From Mycobacterium sp. D16Q13 (GTDB lineage Bacteria; Actinomycetota; Actinomycetes; Mycobacteriales; Mycobacteriaceae): a stretch of DNA of 33,567 nt. Below are positions 16,305-24,847 of this stretch, piece after piece (the stretch's first letter is position 1; the number at the start of each line of letters is the position of its first letter). The notes under the pieces are model-generated. The model made no database searches. It was given only the letters and a program-made list of their open reading frames with translations, and was not told the origin of the DNA. The position numbers and the translations under genes were made by a program. Location: NCBI RefSeq assembly GCF_002013375.1, contig NZ_MAEW01000030.1, forward strand, positions 1 through 33,567. Reading direction: 5' to 3'.

Positions 16305-16943
16305 ATGCCCAGATCCAGCGCGCAGATTCCGGCACCCCGCACGCAGGCGCAGCGCCGTGAACACACGCGTGCCGCGTTGATCACCGCGACGATTCGCAGC
16401 ATTGCCGAGCACGGCTATCTCGCCACCACCACCCGACGTGTGATCGAAATGGCCGATTCCTCGCCAGGTGCCCTGGCATACCATTTTCCGTCCCGGCTGG
16501 ATCTGATTGCGGCCACGCTGGACGAAGTCGGCCGACTGGCCGTCGACGAGCTGCGAGCCCGGGTGGCGGATCTGCCGGCTACTGGCGATACCCGCACGGC
16601 CGAGGCACTGGACGTGATGTGGGATTACTTCACGAGTGAGCTGTTCCAGGTGTGGATCCGGGTATGGTTCGCCGCCAGCGAAGACGCTGAACTCTACGAA
16701 CGGCTCGCCCCACTGGAGCGAACCATGAGCGCCGGGATAACCGCAGCGGCAACCGATCTGATACCGCCCGACCTGCCTCGACCGGTGTGGAATCGCCGTA
16801 TCGGCGTCGCGCTGGACACCATGCGTGGCCTTGCTCTGCGCCTGAGCATCGAACCCCGCCAACGGCCGAGAAAACCTGACCCCTGGCCTGCAACCAGGGC
16901 CGAACTCAGTCACCTATTGGACCGCCGATCCGGTCAGGGCTAA
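16305..16943 (+). CDS. TetR-family transcriptional regulator
   Basis: This 212-residue regulator has a TetR helix-turn-helix: LITATIRSIAEHGYLATTTR (about 25-44), then RVIEMADSSPGALAYHFPSRLDLI. The second half (TetR_C, with WIRVWFAASEDAELYERL) binds ligand, probably an acyl-CoA or related lipid given the neighbouring genes. TAGAGT ends 6 bases before the ATG, so the mRNA is probably leaderless. It is divergent from the thioesterase-ALDH-SDR-FadD operon and is the obvious candidate to bind the two intervening palindromes. Confidence 0.92.
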   Translation: MPRSSAQIPAPRTQAQRREHTRAALITATIRSIAEHGYLATTTRRVIEMADSSPGALAYHFPSRLDLIAATLDEVGRLAVDELRARVADLPATGDTRTAEALDVMWDYFTSELFQVWIRVWFAASEDAELYERLAPLERTMSAGITAAATDLIPPDLPRPVWNRRIGVALDTMRGLALRLSIEPRQRPRKPDPWPATRAELSHLLDRRSGQG

Positions 16944-16998
16944 CGAAAGATGCCGGCAGAGGAAATGTGATCAACGACTGCTCACCGGCCCGCCTGTG

Positions 16999-17856
16999 TC
17001 ACGCCGGCCTGGATTGATCGGCATCTCCGGCGGTTAGCCCGCGGGAGATGCTGACGATGTAGTCGGGCTCATCCAGCTGCGGACAGTGGCCTGCGTCGTC
17101 GAGCACCACCAGCCGGCTCTGTGGAATGGCTTGGTGCCAGCCCTGACTCGACGCGAGCGCGACAAGTCGATCCCGGCGCCCATGCACAAGCACGGTAGGA
17201 CACGAGATACCGGTAATCGCCGGCTCGCCATCGACTTCCGCCTTCATGCGAAGCCCCTGCACCAGCAGCTTGTGGGCGTCGCCGCGGCCGTACAACTGAG
17301 AACTGAGGGTGCGCACCATCTTCTTGTCCCGCGATGCCTGGTTTCCGTAGATCAACCGCCCGATGACCGCGTCGGCAAGATATGCCCGAAGGGTCCGAGG
17401 GGTACATACGGTCGCCCGCGCGAAGAAACGTGCGGCACCCAGTTGACCGACCCGGACCAGCCGCGTCCACCCCATGCCGGGAGTGCCCGTGGGCACAATG
17501 CCCCGGATGGGAAGCCGCTGGGGTGAGGCCGCCGCGCGGAGAGCCAGATACGCGCCGAGCGAGTTCCCGACGAGGACGACCGAAGCGTTCCGACCATGCC
17601 GCGCGATCACCTCCCCGACGAAGCGGTCGCCCTGTGGCAGCCATGCGCCGGGCCGGGCGGAGTCGGCGGCACCGAAGCCGGGCAGGTCCACCGCGACAGC
17701 GGCCTGCCCGGCTTCTTCGAACCGGTCCAGAAGCGGACGCCATGCGTCCGCAGAGTGGGAAAAACCATGCAGAAGCACGACAGCCGGCCCCTCCCCCTCT
17801 ACGAACAGTTCGCGCGTGCCCACACCGGCGTAGACAGCACGTCGCTCATCAATCAT
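16999..17856 (-). CDS. Alpha/beta-hydrolase fold protein
   Basis: This 285-residue hydrolase has HGFSHS (30-35, oxyanion region), the nucleophile elbow GNSLG with S99, the acid D229 in HGRRDRLV and H257 in DDAGHCPQ, so the catalytic triad is complete. It could be an esterase, a lipase or a C-C bond hydrolase of the MhpC type. It begins 4 bases after the upstream SDR stop and is last in a minus-strand lipid cluster, suggesting a role in hydrolysing an intermediate. The open frame further upstream overlaps the SDR and is not used. Confidence 0.9.
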   Translation of the reverse strand: MIDERRAVYAGVGTRELFVEGEGPAVVLLHGFSHSADAWRPLLDRFEEAGQAAVAVDLPGFGAADSARPGAWLPQGDRFVGEVIARHGRNASVVLVGNSLGAYLALRAAASPQRLPIRGIVPTGTPGMGWTRLVRVGQLGAARFFARATVCTPRTLRAYLADAVIGRLIYGNQASRDKKMVRTLSSQLYGRGDAHKLLVQGLRMKAEVDGEPAITGISCPTVLVHGRRDRLVALASSQGWHQAIPQSRLVVLDDAGHCPQLDEPDYIVSISRGLTAGDADQSRPA

Positions 17857-17860
17857 GCGT

Positions 17861-18748
17861 TCAGGCCCCAGCCGCCCAATGGTCCAACTGAGTGGGCAGC
17901 TCGTCGAGAACCCACGGACCTTCGGTCTCGACGGTTTCCCGTGACGTCCAGCCCTCCAGCAAGGTGATGGCACCGCCTTGGACCGCGAGAACAGCGCCGT
18001 TCAAGGGGCATTTCTCGCCGGCAAGGTACGCCACCACGGGTGCGATGTTCGCGGGGCTGAACGCATCGAACTCACCCTCGGGAACCTCTTCGGCGAAGAT
18101 CGCGCTCATGCCCGGCGTCGCGAGGGTCAACCGAGTTCTCGCCACAGGAGCAATGGCATTCACGCGCACCCCGTAGCGCTCAAGCTCCAGCGCTGCGACC
18201 TGAGTGAGGGCGGCAATACCTGCCTTGGCGGCACCATAGTTGACCTGGCCCGCGTTCGTCAGGAAGGTGCCGGATGCAGATGCGGTGTTAATCACGGCAG
18301 CGTTGACCGGCTTGCCTGCCTTCGACTGTTCCTTCCAGTATCCGGCGGCATGGCGCAACACCGCGAAGTGCCCCTTCAGGTGCACCGCGAGAACGCTGTC
18401 CCACTGTGATTCCTCCATGGCCGCAACGAATCCGTCACGGAGGATGCCAGCGTTGTTGACGACGATGTCCAGGCCGCCGAATTCGGCAATAGCTTGATCC
18501 ACAAGGCTCTTCGCGCCATCCCAGGTGGCGATGTTGTCGGTATTGGCAACCGCTTTGCCGCCCGCGGAGACGATCTCGTTCGCCACTTCCTGTGCGGGGC
18601 CGACATCTGCACCGCTACCGTCGTTGGCGCCTCCGAGGTCGTTGACGACGACACTTGCGCCCTCTTTGGCCAGCAGTAGCGCGTGCTCACGGCCGATGCC
18701 ACGACCCGCCCCGGTCACGATCGCGACCCGATTCTTCATTGAACCCAT
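17861..18748 (-). CDS. SDR, 17-beta-HSD type 4-like (acyl chain dehydrogenase)
   Basis: This 295-residue SDR has TGAGRGIG (12-19), NDLGG (36-40), NNAG (98-101), the catalytic serine in NTASASG (about S157), Y171 and K175 (NYGAAKAG). The NDLGG motif and length match the 3-hydroxyacyl-CoA dehydrogenase domain of multifunctional enzyme 2 and the mycobacterial homologues used in sterol side-chain degradation. It probably oxidises a 3-hydroxyacyl-CoA made by the nearby MaoC dehydratase. AAGGAAA precedes the ATG. The substrate is inferred. Confidence 0.9.
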   Translation of the reverse strand: MGSMKNRVAIVTGAGRGIGREHALLLAKEGASVVVNDLGGANDGSGADVGPAQEVANEIVSAGGKAVANTDNIATWDGAKSLVDQAIAEFGGLDIVVNNAGILRDGFVAAMEESQWDSVLAVHLKGHFAVLRHAAGYWKEQSKAGKPVNAAVINTASASGTFLTNAGQVNYGAAKAGIAALTQVAALELERYGVRVNAIAPVARTRLTLATPGMSAIFAEEVPEGEFDAFSPANIAPVVAYLAGEKCPLNGAVLAVQGGAITLLEGWTSRETVETEGPWVLDELPTQLDHWAAGA

Positions 18749-18781
18749 ATGAGTTTCCTTCTGAGAGTGAATGATCGAATG

Positions 18782-19216
18782 TCAGGCGACGAGGGTGGCG
18801 AGCTTGTCGAGGGACTCGTTGAGTTCCTTCGTCGATGCGCGTTCGATCGCTCCACCGATAGCTCCGACCATCATTTGGCTGATGAACTCCGCATCGACCG
18901 TCGCGATGGAGGCGTCGTCACCCTTTGGCTCGACGGTGAGCCGGAAGCTGATCTTCGCTCCGGCCATGCCGGTGCCCGAGAACGTGGTGCTGCTGGGGGC
19001 GTCGAACTCGTCGACGGTGAACGTGATGGTGTTGGCCATACCCATGATCGTGAGAATTTCGCTCATGGTGGCGCCCTTGGACAGCTGCGCCGGTGGAGCT
19101 TCCTTCCACTTCGTGTGTACAGTCAGCCATTCCTCGAAGCGAGCAGGATCGGAAATGGTGGCCCATACCTTTTCCTGCGGCGCGGCGATCTCTTTGGAAA
19201 CGTTGGCCTTGGCCAT
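18782..19216 (-). CDS. SRPBCC-fold lipid-binding-like protein
   Basis: This 144-residue protein has the SRPBCC opening VSKEIAAPQEKVWATISDPA and then EEWLTVHTKWK, close to the pattern I recall for M. tuberculosis Rv0910, described as a toxin of a toxin-antitoxin pair. No antitoxin-like gene is adjacent here. Its place between an SDR and a thiolase suggests it binds a hydrophobic intermediate instead. GGAG lies 9 bases before the ATG. Function is unproven in either case. Confidence 0.85.
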   Translation of the reverse strand: MAKANVSKEIAAPQEKVWATISDPARFEEWLTVHTKWKEAPPAQLSKGATMSEILTIMGMANTITFTVDEFDAPSSTTFSGTGMAGAKISFRLTVEPKGDDASIATVDAEFISQMMVGAIGGAIERASTKELNESLDKLATLVA

Positions 19217-19263
19217 GATGCATTACTCCTCTTCTATAGGAACTGATTGTCGGATAACAGAAT

Positions 19264-20463
19264 TCATCGGTTGGCCGGCTGGTAGGCGGTGACCACCGCA
19301 GACCCGCCCAGGCCGATGTTGTGTTGCAGAGCGGACTTCGCGCCGTCAACCTGGCGGTTACCCGCCGTGCCGCGCAGCTGCCAGGTCAGTTCGGCGCACT
19401 GCGCGAGACCGGTAGCGCCCAGGGGATGCCCCTTGGAGATGAGACCACCTGACGGATTGACGACCCAGCGCCCGCCGTAGGTGGTGTCGCCGTTGTCGAC
19501 GAGCTTGTGGCCTTCTCCCTCACCGGCGAGCCCGAGCGCCTCGTAGGTGAGTAACTCGTTGGGTGCGAAGCAGTCATGTAGTTCGATCACGTCGATATCG
19601 TCTGGCGTGATCTGTGCCTGCTCGTACACAAGGTTCGCGGCGGTGCGACTCATATCGGCACCGACAAGTGTTGCCATGCTGCCCGAATCGAATGTCCCCG
19701 GCACATCGGTGACCAGGGCCTGGCCGACGATCTCGATCGCCCGCGCCGCGAGGCCATACTTCTCCACGAATGCCTCGCTGGCGAGCACGGCTGCGGCGGA
19801 GCCATCGGACGTCGGTGAGCACATCGGTCGGGTGAGTTGCCCTGGGGCGTAGATCATCTTGGCGTCCAGGATCTCTTCCTCGGTGTACACGTCCTGAAAC
19901 TGCGAGTAAGGGTTGTTCACCGAGTGGTTGTGATTCTTGACGGCAATCCGGGCGAAATGCTCCGGGGTTGAGCCGTACTTCTGATTGTGCTCGACACCCG
20001 CCGCACCGAACATCCACGGCGCGACGGGGAATGCGAATTCCTGGAGTTCGGCCATCGCTTCCAGGTGCTTCTGCATCGGCTGTTCGCGGTCGTCGTAGGT
20101 GGAGCCCAGTGACCCCGGCTGCATCTTCTCGAAGCCGATTGCCAGCGTGCAGTCCGCTAGTCCGCCGCGAACTGCTTGTGCCGCAAGAAATAATGCGCTC
20201 GAACCCGTCGAACAGTTGCTGTTCACATTGAAGACGGGGATTCCGGTCAGACCGAGTCCGTACACCGCGCGATGTCCGGAGCATGACTCGCCGTAGCAGT
20301 AACCGGCGTAGGCCTGTTGCACCAGGTCGTAGGCGATGCCCGCGTCATCGAGCGCGTTGGTGCCCGATTCCAGGGTCATCGCCGGGTAGTCCCAGCCCTC
20401 GCGCCGTCCGGGCTTCTCGAATTTCGTCATACCGACGCCGACCACAAATACTCTGTTACCCAT
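19264..20463 (-). CDS. SCPx-type thiolase / lipid-transfer protein
   Basis: This 399-residue thiolase-fold enzyme has the nucleophile C84 in NSNCSTGSSAL, H296 in IELHDCFAPNELL and H346 in KGHPLGATG, all expected for sterol-carrier-protein-X-type thiolases. These cleave 3-ketoacyl-CoA with branched or steroid tails, or act as retro-aldolases with a partner (Ltp type). The HDCFAPNE block, in place of NEAFA, separates this class from FadA. It is followed by the SRPBCC gene and preceded by MaoC, consistent with the last step of a beta-oxidation turn. Confidence 0.92.
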   Translation of the reverse strand: MGNRVFVVGVGMTKFEKPGRREGWDYPAMTLESGTNALDDAGIAYDLVQQAYAGYCYGESCSGHRAVYGLGLTGIPVFNVNSNCSTGSSALFLAAQAVRGGLADCTLAIGFEKMQPGSLGSTYDDREQPMQKHLEAMAELQEFAFPVAPWMFGAAGVEHNQKYGSTPEHFARIAVKNHNHSVNNPYSQFQDVYTEEEILDAKMIYAPGQLTRPMCSPTSDGSAAAVLASEAFVEKYGLAARAIEIVGQALVTDVPGTFDSGSMATLVGADMSRTAANLVYEQAQITPDDIDVIELHDCFAPNELLTYEALGLAGEGEGHKLVDNGDTTYGGRWVVNPSGGLISKGHPLGATGLAQCAELTWQLRGTAGNRQVDGAKSALQHNIGLGGSAVVTAYQPANR

Positions 20464-20478
20464 AATTCCATTGCCTTT

Positions 20479-21333
20479 CTAGGCGTACTCAGCCAAGCCA
20501 TCCGTGATGACGAACTTGCCGGGCTTCTCATCACCGGCGGTCTCGAAGGCATAGATACCCTCGCCCGTGTTCCAGAACCTGCTGGTGATCGTTTCCTTCG
20601 GCAGTGCGGGCTTGCTGAGCCGCACCGCAAGCCGCTTGAGACGACTGGGATCATCTGGGCACAGCTGCGATAGCAGCGCGTGCGAGGTGAAGGCGATGGT
20701 GCATAGACCATGAATGATGATGCCCGGCAAGCCCATTGCCTTGGCGAAATCGTCATCCAAATGGATCGGCATCGGATCGCCCGCGGGCCCGCTGTAACGG
20801 AACGTCTGGTCCTCATCGAACGTCTGGACCGCGCTGAAGTCCGGCTTACGGTCACGCAGCGACGCGTCAAAACTATGCTCAGGGCTTCTCTCCCCCACGG
20901 TGCCGTCGAATGTACCGCCGCGGAAAAAGCCGATGAAGTACTGCTCGTTGACCAGATCGCCCCGATTGCTGCGGGTTTCCATCAGCGTTGTGACGACGAC
21001 GCCCGAGTCCTTGCCCTCGATACCGATCGGCTTCGCGCGCACCGTCAGGATTTCGCCGGGCTCGATCGGCCGGTGGATGCGGAAGTCATGCTCGCCATGG
21101 AGGATTCGCATCATCAGCTCATCGGGAACCACCCCCATGGTTGCGTCGGCCATGATCGCGGTGACTGGTACTACCGCGAACACCGGAGGCGCATAGGTGC
21201 CTTCCAGGTGGGCGGCGATTGGGTCGTTGGTTGCCTTTGCGTAGGCAATTGTCTGCTCCCGCTCGACCTTGAACTCCTGCTCCTCGGTCCACTGGCCCAG
21301 GCGGTCCAGGTTGAATCCCTCACGGTTGGCCAT
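20479..21333 (-). CDS. MaoC-family enoyl-CoA hydratase (double hotdog)
   Basis: This 284-residue protein is a fused double hotdog. The C-terminal half has the hydratase-2 motif SGPAGDPMPIHLDDDFAKAM (about 181-200) with catalytic D186 and H191, then IIIHGLCT (205-212). The usual D-x-N-P-x-H has methionine in place of asparagine, a small departure. It hydrates trans-2-enoyl-CoA to the R-3-hydroxyacyl-CoA, the substrate of the HSD4-type SDR encoded downstream. AAGGAG precedes ATG 21333. It is divergent from the AraC gene. Confidence 0.9.
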   Translation of the reverse strand: MANREGFNLDRLGQWTEEQEFKVEREQTIAYAKATNDPIAAHLEGTYAPPVFAVVPVTAIMADATMGVVPDELMMRILHGEHDFRIHRPIEPGEILTVRAKPIGIEGKDSGVVVTTLMETRSNRGDLVNEQYFIGFFRGGTFDGTVGERSPEHSFDASLRDRKPDFSAVQTFDEDQTFRYSGPAGDPMPIHLDDDFAKAMGLPGIIIHGLCTIAFTSHALLSQLCPDDPSRLKRLAVRLSKPALPKETITSRFWNTGEGIYAFETAGDEKPGKFVITDGLAEYA

Positions 21334-21397
21334 ACATTCTCCTTGCGCAACATCGAATCTGGTTGATGACGTTACGAACCCGAGGCCTAGCCCGCGA

Positions 21398-21450
21398 TGA
21401 CCGAACTTCTCGCCTTCTTGACCGAACTGATCGCGCCGGCACGGTAGCTT
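21398..21450 (+). promoter_or_regulatory. AraC-type direct repeats and leaderless promoter
   Basis: TGACCGAACT occurs at 21398-21407 and 21419-21428, exactly 21 bases apart (two helical turns), as expected for tandem AraC-family half-sites. TAGCTT (21445-21450) ends 7 bases before the GTG of the AraC gene. The repeats lie 65-95 bases upstream of the divergent maoC start. Confidence 0.55.
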
Positions 21451-21457
21451 CATCTAC

Positions 21458-22468
21458 GTGCCTCTTCTTGACGCGGCGACCGCGTACACGATCCCGATCC
21501 AGCGGGTTCAGGCCTTCGCTGGGCTGGCGTTGCGCTGTGGCTGGGACGTCGAGACGATGCTGGGCGCCGCCGGAGTCTCGCCGACGCTGCTGGCAGAGGG
21601 CCGTTCGCGGGTGACGACAGATCAAGCAGGCGTCCTGTTTCGGGAGCTGTGGCGCCAAACGGATGACGAACTGCTGGGTCTCGGGCTCACGCCCGTCCCC
21701 CGCGGCACGTTTCGGCTCCTCTGCTACGCGCTGATCAACGCGCCAGATCTCGGTGCGGCGATGCAACGGTTCGCAGATTTCAAACGGGCCGTGCCCGGAA
21801 TTCCGCCCGTCACCGTCATAGTTCGGGGCGACACCGCAACATTATCGATCGATCTCAGCAAGATCGAGCAACCGGTGGACCTTCTGATCGACACCTTGCT
21901 CGCCATGACACACCGGTTCCTGGGATGGGCCATCGGAAAGCGGATACCGCTGCGTCGGGTTGAAGTCCCGTATGCCGAACGCGCGGAGGTAGACGACTAT
22001 GACCTGATATTCGGTGCGCCCATGGTCTTTTCGGCCGATCACCCGACGCTGGTGTTCGACAGAGATAACTTGTCGGCACCCGTCGTCCGTGACGAAGGTT
22101 CATTGGACGACTATCTTCGTCACGCGCCGGCGAGCGTGATCACCTATCGCAGCTATGCGACGTCCACGGCCAGCCGGGTACGTCTGCTGCTTGCCCAAGG
22201 TCTGACCGGAAACTGGCTGAGCTTCGACGAGATCGCAGCGACGTTGACCATGAGCCCCCAAACATTGCGGCGCAAACTCCGCGACGAGGGCACGTCGCCG
22301 CGCGAGATCAAAGAAGAGATTCTCCGTGATGCGGCGATCACGAGCCTGGTGCGCGGCGAGGAAACCGTAGCCGCGCTGTCGCGCCGACTTGGATTCTCAG
22401 AGCCCAGCGCCTTTTCGCGTGCGTTTCGTCGCTGGACCGGTAGCCCGCCAGGTTCGTATCAGCACTAA
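21458..22468 (+). CDS. AraC-family regulator (arabinose-binding-like N-domain)
   Basis: This 336-residue regulator has a long N-terminal effector domain of the PF12625 type (residues of about 15-215) and a C-terminal AraC helix-turn-helix pair (about 235-335) with FDEIAATLTMSPQTLRRKL and then VAALSRRLGFSEPSAFSRAF. The GTG start lacks a ribosome binding site but has TAGCTT 7 bases upstream, fitting a leaderless mRNA. It lies between maoC (divergent) and the racemase gene (convergent, 4-base overlap of stops), so it probably controls the lipid cluster around it. The effector is likely an acyl or steroid-like compound. Confidence 0.92.
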   Translation: MPLLDAATAYTIPIQRVQAFAGLALRCGWDVETMLGAAGVSPTLLAEGRSRVTTDQAGVLFRELWRQTDDELLGLGLTPVPRGTFRLLCYALINAPDLGAAMQRFADFKRAVPGIPPVTVIVRGDTATLSIDLSKIEQPVDLLIDTLLAMTHRFLGWAIGKRIPLRRVEVPYAERAEVDDYDLIFGAPMVFSADHPTLVFDRDNLSAPVVRDEGSLDDYLRHAPASVITYRSYATSTASRVRLLLAQGLTGNWLSFDEIAATLTMSPQTLRRKLRDEGTSPREIKEEILRDAAITSLVRGEETVAALSRRLGFSEPSAFSRAFRRWTGSPPGSYQH

Positions 22469-23586
22469 CCGGTCAGCCGTTTGACTTGATCATCGGCAAT
22501 CCCCCAGTCGGACAGCATCTTTGCGAGCACCGATGAGTCCGCGGTATGCGGTTCGGGATGCGGCGCGGGGGTCCGGCTGAAACGCGGTGCCGGGGCGGGC
22601 TGACGCAGTCCGCTGACCTCGATGAAGGCCTCACGAGCCTGGTTATGTCCGTGCTCATGTGCCTCCCAGGGACTCAGCACCGGTGTCACGCAGGCGTCGG
22701 AGTTCGCGAACAGGGCAGCCCACTCGTCGCGGGTGCGTTCTTTGATCTTGGCCCCGATCACCTCCTTGAGCTGCGCCCATCCGGATGCGTCCAACTGGAA
22801 CGGCAGGTCGGGGTCGTCGATGCCGAGTGCGGCCAGAAGCTGTACATAGAAGGGGAATTCCACGCATCCGACGGCGACGTAACGGCCGTCCGCGCACTCA
22901 TAGGTGTCGTAGAACGGCGCGCCGCCGTCCAGAGCGTTCTCCCCACGCGGCTGGTTCCACAAACCGACCGCGTGCATTCCGTGCATGAACGCCGTGTACA
23001 GGGCGGCCCCGTCGACCATGGCAGCGTCAACCACCTGTCCCTTGCCGGACCGGTCGCGTTCGTAGAGCGCAGAGACGACTCCCAGTGCCAGCAGCATTCC
23101 ACCACCGGCGAAGTCGCCGATGATGTTGCCAGGCGGTACGGGTCGTTCCCCCGAGCGTCCGATGAGTTCGAGCGCCCCGGACAAGGCGATGTAGTTGATG
23201 TCGTGACCAGCGGTACTGGCGAGCGGCCCCTGCTGACCCCAACCGGTCATTCGCCCGTACACCAAACGCGAATTGCGGTGCTCCAGGTCCGCCGGCCCGA
23301 TACCGAGCCGCTCGGCGACCCCGGGCCGGAACCCCTCGACGAACACATCTGCCTGCTCCACCAGTGCGTACAACGTATGCAGGTCTTCGGGGTTCTTCAG
23401 ATCCAGTTTGATGGTGCGTTTTCCACGGTCAAGAGGACCATCCGGCGGCGCGAGACCGTCGCCGGGCGCCCCGGCGCGTTCCACTCGCAGCACGTCGGCG
23501 CCCAGATCGGCCAGGACCATACACCCGAACGGAGCCGGTGCAAGGCTAGCGATTTCGACGATCTTGACCCCGCAAAGTGGTCCCAT
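22465..23586 (-). CDS. CoA-transferase III family, alpha-methylacyl-CoA racemase-like
   Basis: The 373-residue product has the CaiB/BaiF fold. H128 (AGHDINYIALSG), D158 (GNIIGDFAGGG) and E243 (CVEFPFY) fall at the same relative spacing as the catalytic H126, D156 and E241 of M. tuberculosis MCR, which argues for a 2-methylacyl-CoA racemase rather than a CoA-transferase. Such enzymes convert R to S 2-methyl epimers so that acyl-CoA dehydrogenase can act. ATG 23586 overlaps the FadE stop by one base (TGATG). GTG 23589 is an alternative start. Confidence 0.92.
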   Translation of the reverse strand: MGPLCGVKIVEIASLAPAPFGCMVLADLGADVLRVERAGAPGDGLAPPDGPLDRGKRTIKLDLKNPEDLHTLYALVEQADVFVEGFRPGVAERLGIGPADLEHRNSRLVYGRMTGWGQQGPLASTAGHDINYIALSGALELIGRSGERPVPPGNIIGDFAGGGMLLALGVVSALYERDRSGKGQVVDAAMVDGAALYTAFMHGMHAVGLWNQPRGENALDGGAPFYDTYECADGRYVAVGCVEFPFYVQLLAALGIDDPDLPFQLDASGWAQLKEVIGAKIKERTRDEWAALFANSDACVTPVLSPWEAHEHGHNQAREAFIEVSGLRQPAPAPRFSRTPAPHPEPHTADSSVLAKMLSDWGIADDQVKRLTG

Positions 23587-24734
23587 CACAGTGCCTTGGC
23601 GATGATTGTCTTCATGATCTCGTTGGTGCCGCCATATACCTTCTGAATGCGGGCATCGGCGTAGAGCCGTGAGATCGGATACTCCTGCATGTAGCCGTAG
23701 CCGCCGAAGAGCTGTAGGCATTCGTCGGCCACCTTGCATTGCTGCTCGGTGAGCCACCACTTGGCCTTGGCGGCCGTGGGCACATCGAGTTCTCCGGCCA
23801 GGTGTTTGGTCACGCAGTCATCGAGGAAACTCCACGCGACGGACTTGATCGTGTCGCCCTCAGCGAGGACGAACTGGGTGTTCTGGAATGTGAAGATCGG
23901 CCGCCCAAATGCCTCACGTTCCTTGGTGTATGCGACGGTGAGATTAACGGTCTTCTCGATCGCGGCCGTTGCGGCGACAGCGAGGACCAATCGCTCCTGA
24001 GGCAGCTGCTGCATCAGTTGAATGAACCCGAGGCCCTCGACCGTGCCGACCAAATTGCATTGCGGCACCCGGACATCGTCGAAGAACAGCTCACAGGTGT
24101 CCTGACCGTGCTGGCCGATTTTCTCCAGGTTGCGTCCGCGCCGGAAGCCCTCGCGGTCGGTCTCTACCAGGATCAGTGAAACACTGTCTGCTCCAAGGCC
24201 TTCTGGGTCGGTCTTGACGACGACGACCACGAGATCGGCGAGCTGGCCGTTCGAAATGAACGTCTTGGCGCCGCTGATGAGGTAGTCGTCGCCGTCTTTG
24301 ACCGCCTTGGTCTTGATGGACTGCAGATCCGAACCGGTGCCGGGTTCGGTCATCGCGATCGCGCTGACTACATCACCCGATGCCATCTTGGGCAACCAGG
24401 TCTTCTTCTGTTCCTCGGTGCCATAGGCATTGATGTAGTGCGCGATGATCGCGCTGTGCAGCAGCCCGCCGAAACTTGGTGCCAGCGCGCGGACCTGTTC
24501 GATCGCGACGACCGCTTCGTGCGCAAAGTTCCCCCCGCCACCGCCGTACTCCTCCGGAATGCTCAAGCACAGCAGCCCTAGTTCCCCAGCACGCTTCCAG
24601 ACGTCGCGGTCGACGGATTGCTGCCGGCCCCAGCGCTGCTCATTCGGCGTGCACTCCTTTTCGAAGAACCGGCGTGCTAGCTCGGCAAGCGCGTCAAGGT
24701 CCTTGTCCATCCAGCTTGAGCGATGCAACGCCAC
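23586..24734 (-). CDS. Acyl-CoA dehydrogenase (FadE family)
   Basis: This 382-residue flavoenzyme has the ACAD signatures AIAMTEPGTGSDLQSIKT and LQLFGGYGYMQEYPISRLYADARIQKVYGG (in two parts), with catalytic base E372 in GGTNEIM. It introduces the alpha-beta double bond into an acyl-CoA and passes electrons to ETF. I chose GTG 24734 because GGAG lies 7 bases upstream; the longer open frame has no signal. The next gene, the methylacyl-CoA racemase, overlaps by one base, so the pair is coupled and suited to 2-methyl-branched substrates. Confidence 0.94.
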   Translation of the reverse strand: MALHRSSWMDKDLDALAELARRFFEKECTPNEQRWGRQQSVDRDVWKRAGELGLLCLSIPEEYGGGGGNFAHEAVVAIEQVRALAPSFGGLLHSAIIAHYINAYGTEEQKKTWLPKMASGDVVSAIAMTEPGTGSDLQSIKTKAVKDGDDYLISGAKTFISNGQLADLVVVVVKTDPEGLGADSVSLILVETDREGFRRGRNLEKIGQHGQDTCELFFDDVRVPQCNLVGTVEGLGFIQLMQQLPQERLVLAVAATAAIEKTVNLTVAYTKEREAFGRPIFTFQNTQFVLAEGDTIKSVAWSFLDDCVTKHLAGELDVPTAAKAKWWLTEQQCKVADECLQLFGGYGYMQEYPISRLYADARIQKVYGGTNEIMKTIIAKAL

Positions 24735-24847
24735 AGCAGAACTCCTTCGTCCATGTTCGGTTTTCACCGACGCTATGGCGAACTGTTCACGCGACCAATG
24801 ACCGAGACGGCCACAAGTTTGACCCGACCGCTCACGCATCCGACATC

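Noticed and set aside
22546..23646. 366-codon plus-strand open frame opposite the racemase gene
   Set aside because: Antisense to a gene with an intact catalytic triad; no motif and no start signal.
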